Below are positions 44,518-55,709 of a stretch of 64,000 nt of DNA, one piece after another. Every line of letters starts with the position of its first letter. Positions within the stretch are counted from its first letter, which is position 1. A program made the translations under genes and the position numbers. This DNA comes from Plasmodium coatneyi (Eukaryota > Apicomplexa > Aconoidasida > Haemosporida > Plasmodiidae): assembly GCF_001680005.1 (NCBI RefSeq), contig NC_033569.1, forward strand, positions 744,001 through 808,000. Reading direction: 5' to 3'. Below the pieces are notes generated by a model. That model was given only the letters and a program-made list of their open reading frames with translations. It did no database searches and had not been told where the DNA came from.

Positions 44518-46128
44518 CTATATGTTGGGCGTTTTCCTCTTGTAACTTCTGTACTCCTCGCCGTAACACTCCAGCAAGTACGTCTCTTCCATTCTGATGG
44601 TGTGATAAAAGTACGCCCATAAGACGAAAAAAGATAACACGAAGCAGAAAAGGTTCATGAGGAGCAGTTGCAAGACTGAGGGGGGGGGGAAGGGGTGCGG
44701 CACACATATTTGTGATATTGGGAATATTAACGTTCACAGACGCTGGGTTGGTCTCCCCAACGATGCCATTCTCGTCTACATTTTGTCCGCAGAGGGGTGG
44801 TAACTGCATCGGGGAAGTTACCCCCATGTAGACACACTCTAGTAGGCCTTACACAATGCGTAGTAGAACCAGCCAGTGTAACAGGGATGCCTCATATACT
44901 TGTACACACCGGATTTCACCAACTTATGTTTGTTCTTAATGCACTTGTCTGCCAAGTGGTCGGTGCTCATAACGTAGAAACAAAAGTTGCTGGAACAATG
45001 AACTAAACCTAATATTCGCAAAAGTAACCCAAATAGGGAAAACACCATGGATAGCAGTACCAACAGGAGGTGGTACTTGTGTGCTCGTTTGTAGCTTCCC
45101 TTCACTTTATACTTATTAAATACGCCTGCGTTTTGGTGTATAATTCTATGATAGATGGTGTTGTTTAAGTCGTACGTTTTGCATGTGTCAGAGGGAGGTG
45201 GCCCCGTGGTGAAGAGGCACTCTCCGTAGGTCCTCCCAAGGGGGAAAACGTCATACGTGAGGGATGTATCTGTTTCTCCAGTATTTTTTGCATTGTCTTG
45301 TGAGGAAGTTCCCTTTCTTTTTCCTAACGGGAGTGGGAAGGTCCCCCTGTGTAGCTGCCCCTTCATGCGTATGCGGTTCTGCAGAAGGCGCAGTAAGGAA
45401 AGCTCCCCCGGGTGTGCGCCCCCACCAACGGTAAAATGAGTGCCAACGTGCGTGTTTATTCCGACTTGGAATTCGTTGCCATTCTTCCCCCAATCGAGCT
45501 GATTAACATAGCAGTAGGTGCACACGCCTGGCCCATTCTGCACGAAATTCTTCAGGAAAAAATAATTCACGAGGAGGAGGTTCTGGAGGAGTCTCTTGTT
45601 CAAATACTTCTCACAAAAGTGTACCAGGAGGAAGAAAAAAATCTTTGCGTAATATTCAAGGAGCGTGAGGATGAAGAAGTACACGTAGCCATAATTAGGG
45701 TTCACTAAAAAGTTATAATAGTTGCTATTATTTTTGTTGTGTAAGAAAGACAGGAAAAACTCGGACAAGTGGAATGTCGTAATGATTAGAAAGAAGATGT
45801 TCAGTGGGAAGTTATTTTTCACATTAAGGAGAAAGTGGATTAGGAAGAAAAAAAAAAACACTAGCAACACTTTTGCGAAGATGTAGTTCTGGGGACTCCG
45901 CTTCGAGTACGCATTTCTGCTTGGTTGAAAAGCAACTATAAGGTAGATGCTAACAAACCCATACTCCAGGAAGACGTGCAAGTAGTGATCAATGACGCGA
46001 TAGACACGGTCGTCCCCCTTCTGTATGTGCCCACCAAAAGTGGGGCTAATCAGATGCACCAATGTTTTGTAATTCAGTAGGGATGTGTATAGAAGGAACG
46101 CGGTTAGGAAGTACACGCCTACGTTCAT
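44518..46128 (-). CDS. ICMT: Isoprenylcysteine carboxyl methyltransferase, two exons
   Basis: The coding sequence joins 44853-46128 and 44518-44675 on the minus strand, 477 residues; the join is phase 1 at a GTAAGG donor and a CCTCAG acceptor. The protein starts with hydrophobic segments (MNVGVYFLTAFLLYTSLLNY) and has several further spans up to residue about 210. The catalytic signature is VKSGVYKYMRHPCYTGWFYY (RHP at 413-415), completed by exon 2: FLQLLLMNLFCFV, RMEETYLLECYGEEYRSYKR. This matches RHPxYxGWF...RIxxEExxLxxxFGxxYxxY of Ste14/ICMT. The enzyme uses S-adenosylmethionine to methylate prenylated C-terminal cysteines of CaaX proteins at the ER membrane. A hydrophilic loop of roughly 120 residues (about 225-340) makes it far longer than the usual 240-290 residues. 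Confidence 0.93.
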
Positions 46129-46770
46129 TTTGGGTGAGCCTAATAGGCGGGGTCTTCTCTCTTCCTCCTTAGTCGCCTATCCGTCTAGCCGCGTATCTGT
46201 GGGGTCACCCCGTGATGTGTATTTCCTCAAGAAAGGGACCGCAAATGGGAATATCCTCAACGGTTCAATTTTTCGACTTGTACTTACGCGACGTGGGGGA
46301 TGCCGCTGGTAGAGACCCGCACCAATAGGAACGCACGGAGGGGCAAAATGGTGGTATGCGAAACGGAGGTACTAAAAATGTACTTTAAAAAAATTATCAT
46401 GATTGGCGTGTGCGGAGGGAACTTCTTCCTATCGGAGCTTTCCACTTCGTTTATCACGTTACATTAAATACATCATATTATATTACATTATTTTATTTTA
46501 TTATTATTTTTTTTTTTTTCCCTGCTTGTAGCGACTGTTACAAATCTCCTGTTCCGTTGTGTGCGCCATTCTTCCAATCGTTGGTCGGCGAAAAAAAAAA
46601 AAAAAAAAGATAAAAACATCCCGTTGGGTACTTCATTTTGGCACATCGCTAGGCTGTTTTATTATTTTATTTATTTTTTTTTTTCCTTATCATGCCTGCT
46701 TAGATACACGTCCCATTTTATCTTACATTTTTTTTCTTTTTGACCCCCGCGTGTACCCCTCAAATGCTGG
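46129..46770. other. Divergent promoter region, ICMT / RsmH
   Basis: About 640 bases between the two start codons, with a T run near 46507-46520 and an A run near 46590-46608. No gene seen. Confidence 0.6.
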
Positions 46771-48291
46771 ATGCACAACTCACTGTGCCTTTGCCTTACG
46801 CTGCTTAGCACGTGTGGCCACTGCTTCTGGGTCAGACAGCCGGAGAAGGCACTCCTCCCGCTTTTCACTCCGCAGAGGGGTGGACGTAGTGACCTCCGTA
46901 GCAGCCATGGAAGAAGCGTCGTAAACTTGAATCGCCACCCCGCACACTTTGCAACGAATCAAGAAGGAGAAAGTCAAGATGAAGCCAACATATTAGACAG
47001 TTCGTATGTCTACCACACCCCTGTGCTTGCTAACGAAGTGGTACGCTACCTTAGGGGTGACAACCCCAGAGAGGACAACACGAAAATACGTGACTCAGAA
47101 GGACATCACACAAATGGAGTAGAACCACAGGGAGAAGCACGCCCTTCCAATTTTATTATTCCTTCACCAGGGGAGATAACAGAAGAAGAGGGAAAAGGTA
47201 CCACTCTGCGGGGAAAAGTGAAAAATGGAGAGAACCCAAATGGGGGGACGCAAGAGAGGGGTACTTTTCCTAAGCCCCTCTCATCTACATATATTTCACG
47301 ACTCCCCCCAATGGAAATTACTCCACCTGAGTACTACATCGATGCGACACTAGGCGGTGGAGGACACACGCTAGAAATTTTAAAAAACTTGGCACCGACA
47401 AGCAAAGTGGTCGCCATAGACAAGGACATAGAATCCATTTATTACAGCAAACAGAAGCTGCAATGTTATGTAGATGTGAACAGGCTAACAATGATACACG
47501 GAGACTACAGACATATTATTCACCTGCTCCACCGGCATGGCCTTCCCCTGTTTGGCAGCTACAGTGGCATTTTACTAGACCTGGGTGTATCCACGCACCA
47601 GCTGAGATGTGGAAGGAGGGGGTTCAGTTACAAGCACAACGGTCTTCTTGACATGAGCATGGACAGGTACACCGATGAGGAATACGCCCGGATGTGTAGG
47701 GAAAATACCGAACCCAGGGGAAGCGCTTCAAACGAGGATTACCAATCTAAGCAGGCTAACCAGATTGAGCGGGCCAACGGGGAGAGCCCCCAAATGGAGC
47801 CGCAAAAACGAATCGGAGAAATCCTCAACACGTACAGCGCCCAACAGTTAAGGTTTATTATGCACACATATGGTCAAGAGAAGAAGGCATCTAAAATTGC
47901 CAAAAAAATTGTACAATGGAGGAAGAGCAGTGGAACTATCACGACCACGTATCAGCTGAGGGACATCGTTCTTTCCACATGCAAAAAAAATTACAAAGCA
48001 AATCAGAAAGTCTTGTCCAGGGTTTTTCAGTCATTACGAATATACGTCAACGATGAAATGAAAGCCTTAAAGGAGTTTTTATTTTCGAGCTATAAATTGT
48101 TAAGGGCAAAAAAAAGACTTGTCGTTATTTCGTACCATTCATTGGAATACAAGTGCGTGGAAATGTTTGTCCATGAGAGGAAAAACTTATGGGAAAAAAT
48201 TAACGACGCCGATATAACCCCCAGCGAGGGGGAGTTAAAGGCCAACAAATCTGCGCGCTCCGCCAAAATGTCCGTTTTTGAGAAGGTTTAG
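46771..48291 (+). CDS. RsmH (MraW) 16S rRNA cytosine methyltransferase, probably apicoplast
   Basis: Single-exon gene, 506 residues. The N-terminal MHNSLCLCLTLLSTCGHC is a likely signal peptide followed by a basic, hydroxylated stretch (KALLPLFTPQRGGRSDLR), the bipartite leader used for apicoplast import. The RsmH family motifs follow: YHTPVLANEVVRYL (about 79-92), YYIDATLGGGGHTLEIL (SAM site, about 188-204), VVAIDKDIES, GILLDLGVSTHQLRCGRRGFSY, LLDMSMD, VFQSLRIYVNDEMKALKEFL and ISYHSLEYKCVEMF. Bacterial RsmH N4-methylates C1402 of 16S rRNA in the decoding centre. Two insertions (about residues 95-185 and 310-350) are hydrophilic and explain why it exceeds the 310-residue bacterial form. All core motifs are intact. 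A mitochondrial destination is the alternative. Confidence 0.92.
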   Translation: MHNSLCLCLTLLSTCGHCFWVRQPEKALLPLFTPQRGGRSDLRSSHGRSVVNLNRHPAHFATNQEGESQDEANILDSSYVYHTPVLANEVVRYLRGDNPREDNTKIRDSEGHHTNGVEPQGEARPSNFIIPSPGEITEEEGKGTTLRGKVKNGENPNGGTQERGTFPKPLSSTYISRLPPMEITPPEYYIDATLGGGGHTLEILKNLAPTSKVVAIDKDIESIYYSKQKLQCYVDVNRLTMIHGDYRHIIHLLHRHGLPLFGSYSGILLDLGVSTHQLRCGRRGFSYKHNGLLDMSMDRYTDEEYARMCRENTEPRGSASNEDYQSKQANQIERANGESPQMEPQKRIGEILNTYSAQQLRFIMHTYGQEKKASKIAKKIVQWRKSSGTITTTYQLRDIVLSTCKKNYKANQKVLSRVFQSLRIYVNDEMKALKEFLFSSYKLLRAKKRLVVISYHSLEYKCVEMFVHERKNLWEKINDADITPSEGELKANKSARSAKMSVFEKV

Positions 48292-49861
48292 GTACCCATT
48301 CGTTCAGTCGCTCATATGTGATGCATAGGGTAAAACCCATCTTCTTATACTACTATACGCACCTGCATGGTGTGCAGGTCCATTTGGCTCTTTTTCTCAT
48401 CCCCAGAGATGCATCTCCTATTATCATATATATATTTTTTTTGTCCTTCGTTTAATGTGCTGGGGAGTTGCTGACTTTGTAATCGTTACACACGCAGGGC
48501 AAACTCGAACGAGATGGTGTAACCATCTGCATGTTATTCACCTGTCCATGTCATCTGTTCTGCCAACGTGGGGAACGTCTCCCCCCATGCACACATATAT
48601 AAGGAAAGACCGATGCGTGTGTTGAGAAACGCTGTCCACCGTAGCAGGAAAAAGGTACACATTCGGCAAGATATTTTTACCCCTTTTTTTTTATTTTTTT
48701 TTCTTTACAAAAAAAACAAAGCTGGCAAGTTATTTATCCCCTGTGCTTGACTAGGACAGTGTGCTCACCTCTTATATGCAGGCGCCTGCCTGTTTCTTCT
48801 TATCCTTCCGCCGTAGCCAGTTTTCCGCCTGATGTATTCCGTTCCGTTCATAATTTTCCTTTTCCGATCGGAAAAGCATCGAACTTGCGCCTGTTTCGGG
48901 AGGGGGGCATGGGAAGAAAGGGGACAACGTGTGAAAGGAGGGAAACCGTTTACACGGGAGGAAATACAAAACATGCGCTTAGAGCCACCATTGCGCCGCT
49001 CGCCTGTAAACCTTACCAAAACTTTTGGCACGTTGGCCATTTTTACGATTATGCTGATGCCGTTCATGTTGTACATCAGAAGGGGCAAAAAGAATGAACA
49101 AATGAAGCGAGCGCGTGAAAAGCTACAACGCTGCAAATGCGCAAAGGAGGTGTTCACCCGTTTGGCTTTCCCTCTTTTTTTACAAAACGAACGACGAGCG
49201 TCAGGATGCTTGCCTTTCCCGAGCTCCAAACATTTATGTGCATATATGCTAGCTGTTCATGCGTTTTGGGAAAAAAAAAAAAAAAATTCTGCACAAATGG
49301 CTAGCTGTTTCTCCAAAGATACAGAAATATGGTACATCCGTTTTCTTCGCAAAAAATGGTTACACAAAAAAACGGCTTGCCTTTTTTGGACGCACATTTT
49401 CGCATGAACCGTTCAGGCGCTTAAAATGTGTGGCCCACCAAGTTCTACATGAACAGGTCATATTTTTTGCACAAAAAAAAAAAAAAAAAAATGCAAGAAT
49501 TTTATGTCAAAATGGCATTAACCTTGATCGTTAATCTTTATGAATTTGTTTCTCCATTTGGTTTATGGGCATCTAAATAGTTTTTTTCGTTTTCCTTTGT
49601 TTGATTTATTTTTGCCTTTTTTCGTTACTGTCTTGAAGTTCCACATGAACACCCTCTCACATGCACCATTTCGCGCCTTCCTTCGTTTGCCTCTTTATTT
49701 TAACCGTTTTGAGAAGTAAAGCGTAACAGATATCCCCCCACCCTCTTGGTTTCTCTTTTTTGTGCTGTTAATTTCTGTCCCACTTTCTAACCCCAACTGC
49801 AATTCGCACAAGTGTGAACCCTTTTTTGTTTTCATTTGAACCGCGTACATATTCTCCCCAA
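48292..49861. other. Intergenic between RsmH and TPPP
   Basis: About 1.6 kb between two plus-strand genes. It has an A run near 49269-49285 and another at 49471-49491. A possible small membrane-protein frame is listed separately at 48973. GCTAGCT motifs occur at 49248-49254 and 49300-49306. Confidence 0.5.
48973..49407 (+). CDS. Possible small single-span membrane protein (doubtful)
   Basis: An open frame containing MRLEPPLRRSPVNLTKTF, then a 19-residue hydrophobic span (FGTLAIFTIMLMPFMLYI), then RRGKKNEQMKRAREKL. This order of a basic/proline head, one membrane segment and a charged tail is typical of small mitochondrial inner-membrane proteins. The part past 49160 runs into homopolymer DNA and is unlikely to be coding, so the true end or a splice site is unknown. 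No family match is recognised. The frame stays open upstream to 48832. Confidence 0.3.
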   Translation: MRLEPPLRRSPVNLTKTFGTLAIFTIMLMPFMLYIRRGKKNEQMKRAREKLQRCKCAKEVFTRLAFPLFLQNERRASGCLPFPSSKHLCAYMLAVHAFWEKKKKNSAQMASCFSKDTEIWYIRFLRKKWLHKKTACLFWTHIFA

Positions 49862-50675
49862 ATGGAAAACGCCTTCTACATATACACCAAGAATGAGGCT
49901 GATATGGACAGCAGAACTTTCGTAAAAATCTTGAAGGACTCAAGTAAGGCATTCAAAAGGGAGCATTTTCCCCGAGGGGGGCTCATCGTCAGTGCGTAAA
50001 CGTGTGAATAAGTAATGTGTGCCATGCGAATATGCCTCCTCTCAGAATCGGTTGGCATGTGTTCATGCAAGTGTGTAAAAAGTTGCGTGCATTTCTCTTT
50101 TTTTTGTCCAATTTTGTTGTACCATTTTGTTCCCCCTTTTAATGAAAAAATTGCTCTTTCTGATTGGCTGGAAAGAGGGAAAATGCGGCGTCTTTCAATT
50201 CATACCTTTGCTTGTAAATAATTGCCATATATTCCATTGGGCAGATGTACATAACCGCCTCTTTTTTTCTCCCCCACTGCACCCCACCCCTCTCTCAGAA
50301 TTGCTGAACAAAAAACTAACGGCCGTGGATGCGGACCTCACATTCGCGAAGGTTAAGGCGAAAGGAGCCAAAAGAATTAACTATGACCAGTTTGTTGAAG
50401 CAGTTAAGCATTTGGTAGACAAGCACAAGTTGGATTATGATCAGTTTGTACAAACATTATGCAATGAAGCTTCCAGTGGACCAATCCTTTATGGGACCAA
50501 AGCTGCTAATGTCAGGTTTCATGATGACAAGTCGACCTACACGGGGGTTCACAAGCTGGGCGGGCCAACTATCATCGATAAGAACAAGACGCAATTTTCT
50601 GACATATCCGAAATTACAGATCGTTCGGAATGCAACATACGGGGAGTTAATCTCAGCGTTGAGAAGAATTTGTAG
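49862..50675 (+). CDS. p25-alpha / TPPP family protein, two exons
   Basis: The coding sequence joins 49862-49943 and 50299-50675, 152 residues, phase 1 at a GTAAGG donor and a TCTCAG acceptor. Exon 1 (MENAFYIYTKNEADMDSRTF) ends in KDS, and the join restores KDSKLLNKKLTAVDADLTF. The p25-alpha core continues KVKAKGAKRINYDQFVEAV, and the second block RFHDDKSTYTGVHKLGGPT matches the LxDxSKYTGxHKxRF motif of the family. It lacks the DCX domain of apicortin, so it is a plain TPPP. These proteins bind and bundle tubulin and are tied to cilia and flagella; in Plasmodium a role in male gametes is plausible by family knowledge. Confidence 0.92.
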
Positions 50676-52292
50676 CTGCGAAAAATACAAATAGGGGGAG
50701 GGGAGGTGTTTATTTTGTTTCTGCGTTTTTGAGGGAAATTCCACTAAAGGAATGATACCCCCGTAATTCTAATCCATTTTTTTCGTGTCCCTTTATTTTT
50801 TGCGTAAAAAAATGACTTTTTTTTTTTTTGAAAAAGTGCGCACCAGCATGTAGCTTTCACATGTGAGCATGTATCCCACCCGTCCGTGTGCACACTGTGC
50901 CTGGGATGATTGGAGCAGTGCGCATGAGCCTCTATCTATATATATATTTTTTTTCTTTTTCTCATTTATCCTATTTGGCGCAAAAACAGCGCAAATTTTT
51001 ATGTGTACTTAAGGATATACCCATCCGCTGTTATGTTCCCGCGCTAGTGCCTTATTTTTGCCGTGTCTTTCGTTTCGACTTCTTAACCTGACCTATGCGT
51101 GAAAGTAAAACTCCCGTTTTACAAGGCAACCATGGGAGGCACTTGAAATGCCCAAATTGAGTGTATGCGTGCACAAAGGTTGCAAGTCCTACTGCTTGAC
51201 GTTCTATCCCTGCGCGAAGCAATCCGTTAGACAGCACGTACATGAGTTACCCCTCCAGGTGAATCGTTTTCCTGCCTTCTTACAAGGAAAGGAAAACAGG
51301 GCACGCACATTTGGGTTGCAAAAATAAGCACAGTGACACATGTGCCCCCCATTGCCGTGTTAGTGAGCACATAGTATTGTAAATAGGGTTAGAGAGAAAA
51401 AAAAAAAAATTGGAAAAATAGAATACGGCATAGTGCTGCAGAGTAGGGCGCGTGTGCAACAGTTGCGACGGAGAAATGCCCAGAAATGGAAAACATTTCC
51501 AGAGGGAGGAAGCTACTTGTCTGGGTTGCTTCGTCGCAGAATTAATGCGAAAAAGGGACGTACGTATGTATGCATACGTCCACACGGGGGGCATATTTTT
51601 TGGTTCCTCTGTTTGTCCTTACGTGGGTATGGGTGAAGGATGAGGGCCACTCCACAGCAGTGTCACATTTCCCTCGCTTCGTGCAAATTGGAAAAAGTGC
51701 GAAAAAAAGGGAAAAAAAACAGCAAAAAAAAAATCACAGTGCAGCATTGTAGATATATATTGCCAATTTACAAAAAAAAAAAAAAAAAAAAAAAGAGTTT
51801 TCCTATTTTCCCCCTTTTTTTCTTATTTCCATTTTTTGTCCTTTTTTTTCCTTCTTCCCCTTTTTCTGTCTTTTCGCATTTTTCTCAAACCTTAAATTAT
51901 TCGCCCTTTCGGCATATGTTGCTAAAAAAAAAATGAGAAGTACATTTTTTCCGCTTTGTCATTTTTCTGTTGAATGCTAGTTGCACTTAAATTTCCTTGT
52001 CTGTTTGTCCTTTCCGTTGTTCTTAAGTCGAAATTGCCCACTCGCGGGGAACTGGTCACTACTGTTTAATTCCCTATAGGGGACTCTACATAAGGACATG
52101 CTCCTCTTTTCCCAACCTCTGTCCCATTTGTACGTTTTTTTTTTTTTTTTTTTACTCGCACAGAGTGGTACATAGACGAACCGAGTTACAGAACGGGGAG
52201 AAAGAAAAAAAAAAAAAAAAAAAATTCCCAGAAAGTAACGCTTCGTTTTATTGCCTCTCCCCTACTAGTTACACAAGTTGCCCCTTGACCAA
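50676..52292. other. Intergenic before HSP20-domain gene
   Basis: About 1.6 kb with many homopolymers: T runs near 50818-50829 and 52136-52153, A runs near 51400-51411, 51772-51794 and 52206-52224. Short open frames are not supported. No gene seen. Confidence 0.5.
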
Positions 52293-53144
52293 ATGGAAGA
52301 AATTGAAATCCTCAAGAAAGACCTAAACACGGAAAAGGTTTTCTACGACTTGAATTGGCACGAACTGGCTCTGGACAGCTCGTTCGCCCCGTCTGTTTAT
52401 GAAAAATTCGATCCTTTCAAAATTGGTGAACACGGGAAGTTACCATATAAAACGCAGGATAATGAAAAAAATGGGCACGTCGATAGCTACCTAGCAGGGG
52501 AGCACATTCACCAGGTGGAGAGAAATAAAATCCCTAGAGATGACGCAGGAGGTACCCTACTAAAGCACCGAACCATGCATCAGAATAAGAAAGTGGACAA
52601 AGGGGGTAGGCCAGACAGTTCGGCCAACTCAGGGAATAGCCGGGGACGCCCCCGACGGAGACGCCAAAAAAGAGGCACCTCCAACGGACAAAAACATCGC
52701 CTGAATGAAGCGGAACCCATTCCAAGCACCCCCATCCAGTTTTGCACACCGGACATTCCACGCCAAAAGAAGAGGCAAGAAGAAATAAAAAAATGCGACT
52801 TCATAGAGGAAATAAAATCCCCCCATTCATCCAGTCCAGTGAACTTTATCCCCCCCGTGGACATCCTCTACGATGAAGAGAAGGTTGTATTTTATTTTTT
52901 CATTTCAGGAGACTTACAGAACTTTAACATTTCTTCAAACAATAATTATGTAACAATATCTGGCAGGAAAATCCCCTACGATGTTCACAGATTTGCCAAT
53001 TATTACTCCCACGAAATCAGGGGGGGCTATTTTGTGCGCAGCTATCTTTTCATGAAGCCCATTCAGCAGGAGAAAATTCGTTATGAGCACAGAGACGGGG
53101 TCGTCAAGGTGTTTGTCTTCCTTTCCAAGGAGGTGGAGGGATGA
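52293..53144 (+). CDS. HSP20 / alpha-crystallin domain protein
   Basis: Single exon, 283 residues from the ATG at 52293 (codons before it have no ATG). The first 50 residues (FYDLNWHELALDSSFAPSVY) look ordered and may be a partner-binding segment. Residues about 60-175 are polar and basic low complexity. The C-terminal 90 residues form an HSP20-type beta sandwich: PPVDILYDEEKVVFYFFISG, NNYVTISGRKIPY, then the signature HEIRGGYFVRSYLFMKPI and HRDGVVKVFVFLSK, equal to ExxxGxFxRxFxLP...DGVLxVxxPK of small heat-shock proteins. It lacks the C-terminal IxI tail that drives oligomerisation in many family members. Likely an HSP20-like co-chaperone; the client is unknown. Confidence 0.85.
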   Translation: MEEIEILKKDLNTEKVFYDLNWHELALDSSFAPSVYEKFDPFKIGEHGKLPYKTQDNEKNGHVDSYLAGEHIHQVERNKIPRDDAGGTLLKHRTMHQNKKVDKGGRPDSSANSGNSRGRPRRRRQKRGTSNGQKHRLNEAEPIPSTPIQFCTPDIPRQKKRQEEIKKCDFIEEIKSPHSSSPVNFIPPVDILYDEEKVVFYFFISGDLQNFNISSNNNYVTISGRKIPYDVHRFANYYSHEIRGGYFVRSYLFMKPIQQEKIRYEHRDGVVKVFVFLSKEVEG

Positions 53145-53615
53145 CGTAATTGGACATTGTAGGGGGGGAAAGCGGCGTGCATACCGCGTGTCACACCACC
53201 CTGTTGTTACCCCTCCCCATTTTGTCTTTCCCCTTACGAACACAATACTTCTCTTTTTTTTGTCAAAAAATTTGTAACATGTTTTTTTTTCGCCTTAACG
53301 AGTTGGTTCCCCACTTTGGTGAAAATCACAAAAAAAAAAAAAAAAAAAAATGAACAGCCCAAGGTGGGTGTTGTCGAACGAATGGTACAGCATACGGTGG
53401 GGCAGAACTGCATAAGATTAGATAAAGAAGGGACAAAAAGAATCGCATTGAAAAGGGGGAGGTCCCCACGGGGGGATGTATACACGAAAAAAGGTAAAAT
53501 GGGAAAAAAAAACAAATACCCCATGGCCATTGTTACGAATGGTAGAAATACAAATGGTGTGTAACAGCCACGTTGGTCCGTCTCATCCCCCTTAAAGGTG
53601 ACGAAAGGCACCTAA
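53145..53615. other. Convergent gap
   Basis: About 470 bases between the convergent HSP20-domain gene and the secreted unknown gene, with an A run at 53331-53350. No gene seen. Confidence 0.6.
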
Positions 53616-55709
53616 CTAATCTGAAGACACAAAATAAATGACGTTCAAATAGTCAAAGTAGTCATCATAGTTATTTCTAACGTACTGCTTTAGGCAGGTC
53701 TTCATTTTGAGAAGGCTGGTTTGCAGAGGCTCTTCATTTTTTTTGTTGTTCAGGTTAACGTAGTAGTTTTTCGTTTTGTTGTTAACGAGCATAGTTAGCT
53801 TTTTCTTCTCTGCGTAGATTTCAAGCACATTGGACTGCTCCGTCCGTAGGTTGTAAATGGACTCCCGGAATATGTAGTTGCTGAAGAGGCTGCACATGGA
53901 ACTGATGTTGCTTCCGGGGTAGATGATGATCAGGGCGTACACATCTCTACGGGGGGGAAAAAATGGCGCATAAAATATGTTGTTGCAGTGCAGCGTGATA
54001 ATACGTCTGCGAAGTAGGTTTAACGTAAAGCATTGACGCAGTGACGATGTGATGATGCAGCGCTACTCACTTGAAGTGCGAGGTGAACTTCTCATGGGGG
54101 ATGTCAAACTTGCTGAGGGAGTCATACGTCAGAATCATGTTACAGTTATGCACGGAAAAGCGGTACAGATGCTCATATTCACTACTGAGGAATTGGTTGT
54201 AAAAGTTGTACTCGGATTCCAACTTCAGCAGGAAAATGTTAAAGTAGGAATCGTGAGAGTTTAATTTGTTCTGTTGTATAATTTTGTAAGCATTGCCTTT
54301 CTTGAATTCGATCATGTCCTCCCGGTTGTACATTATACAGTTGTCTTGGACGACTCGACTGCCCACGTAGAGCACGTATAATCGGTCCTCAGGGGGGGCA
54401 ACCCTACCACTAGGGTTAGAAGCTGCCTTTCCATAACCCCATATACTTGATGACGTTTCATTGGGGATCTTCTGGTTCGTGAAGAAGTAGCCGTAGTTGT
54501 GCGCGTTATACAGGTTGATGGAGTTGGCGTCCAGGAAGGACTCGTAATTCACATGGTACAAAATCCCATTGGCATTCACAAAAAAGGATATGTACATGTT
54601 AAACACATGGATTTCGATAAAGTCCACTTTGAGGTGGCTATAATTTCTCTTAATATAGTGAACCAACTCATACAACTTGAAGTATTCTAAAAAAATCATC
54701 TTCTTGTTATGGTAGTTTCTATCGACTCTGTTAATGACGTAAATGATGACTCCCTTTTGGAAGTTTTTCAGAAAAATGTTAAAAAAGTAGGAAAGTTCAT
54801 GGAAGGAGTGTCTCTCCAGTATGTTGGACAAATCAATCATCACCGTTTTTTGAGTAGAATTTTTTAGATAATTTTTTAACATTTCTATGTAGAATACATC
54901 TGAAAATTTGTCTAAATATTTCTCATTCGATATGAACCCAAGTGTCTTATTATACTGTTCGTACTCTGAAGCGAGTAAATTATTTAACGTACTTAATTTT
55001 ATTCGATAATATTCCTTTCCGATCTCGTATATGTGGTTAATGTTCTGCTCATAAATGTCACTTAAATTCATGGCCTTGGAAAAAATGCTCGATACGATTT
55101 TATGCAAATTTGTTGCATTCAGATTTATGTATTTGATATACTTGGTGATGCCTTTTAACTCCTTTATGGAATTTTGGAAGAATCCTTCAATGGTACCTTT
55201 CAACGTTTTGTTGAATTCGTCTTTTTTCTTGTTAAGATTTTCCTCTATGGAATCCTTAAACACATCATATTCACTTTTTAGGTCTTCCATTTCGCTTATG
55301 AAGCTCGCTGTTCTGAGGTCATTCATCTTTAGCAACCTTTCCTCCGTTTCTTTTGACACTTTCAGAGCCTTCAGGAAATTGTCGTATGTCCTTTCCAGGT
55401 CGTCTACGTTGTTCTTGAATTCGTTGTACAGGAAGGCCAGCGAGTTCACGTGCTTCATTATGCGCATCTTCTCCCGCTGGTAGTGGAACGGGTTCAACAC
55501 CCGGCTTCTGAAGAGGCCTAAGGGGGGGCAACACATATCATTTTGGGTTAACCGGTTCATACGTCTGACCGAATAATGTGGGAACGACGCGCGGGTGATC
55601 CGTCACGTGGTTGGTCATGTCGGACCCACTTACCATCATCAACGGAAACATGCTTAGGAAGGAAAGCGACGCAAAAAAGGAGGAGAAAAAAAACAAGCAG
55701 GAGACTCAT
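53616..55709 (-). CDS. Secreted protein of unknown function, three exons
   Basis: The coding sequence joins 55634-55709, 54071-55517 and 53616-53946 on the minus strand, 617 residues. Exon 1 (76 bases) encodes a clear signal peptide, MSLLLVFFLLLFCVAFLP, followed by KHVSVDD, and joins in phase 1 (GTAAGT donor, CCTTAG acceptor) to GLFRSRVLNPFHYQREKM. The second intron joins in phase 2 (GTGAGT donor, CCGTAG acceptor). Residues about 45-215 are predicted helical and coiled (SKETEERLLKMNDLRTASF, MEDLKSEYDVFKDSIEENL). Residues about 240-400 look like a mixed alpha/beta fold with hydrophobic strands (QKTVMIDLSNILE, FQKGVIIYVINRVDR, VDFIEIHVFNMYISFFVN). No transmembrane segment follows the signal. 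Cysteines are few. I do not recognise a family; a secretory-organelle or vacuole protein is plausible from the leader alone. Confidence 0.82.
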
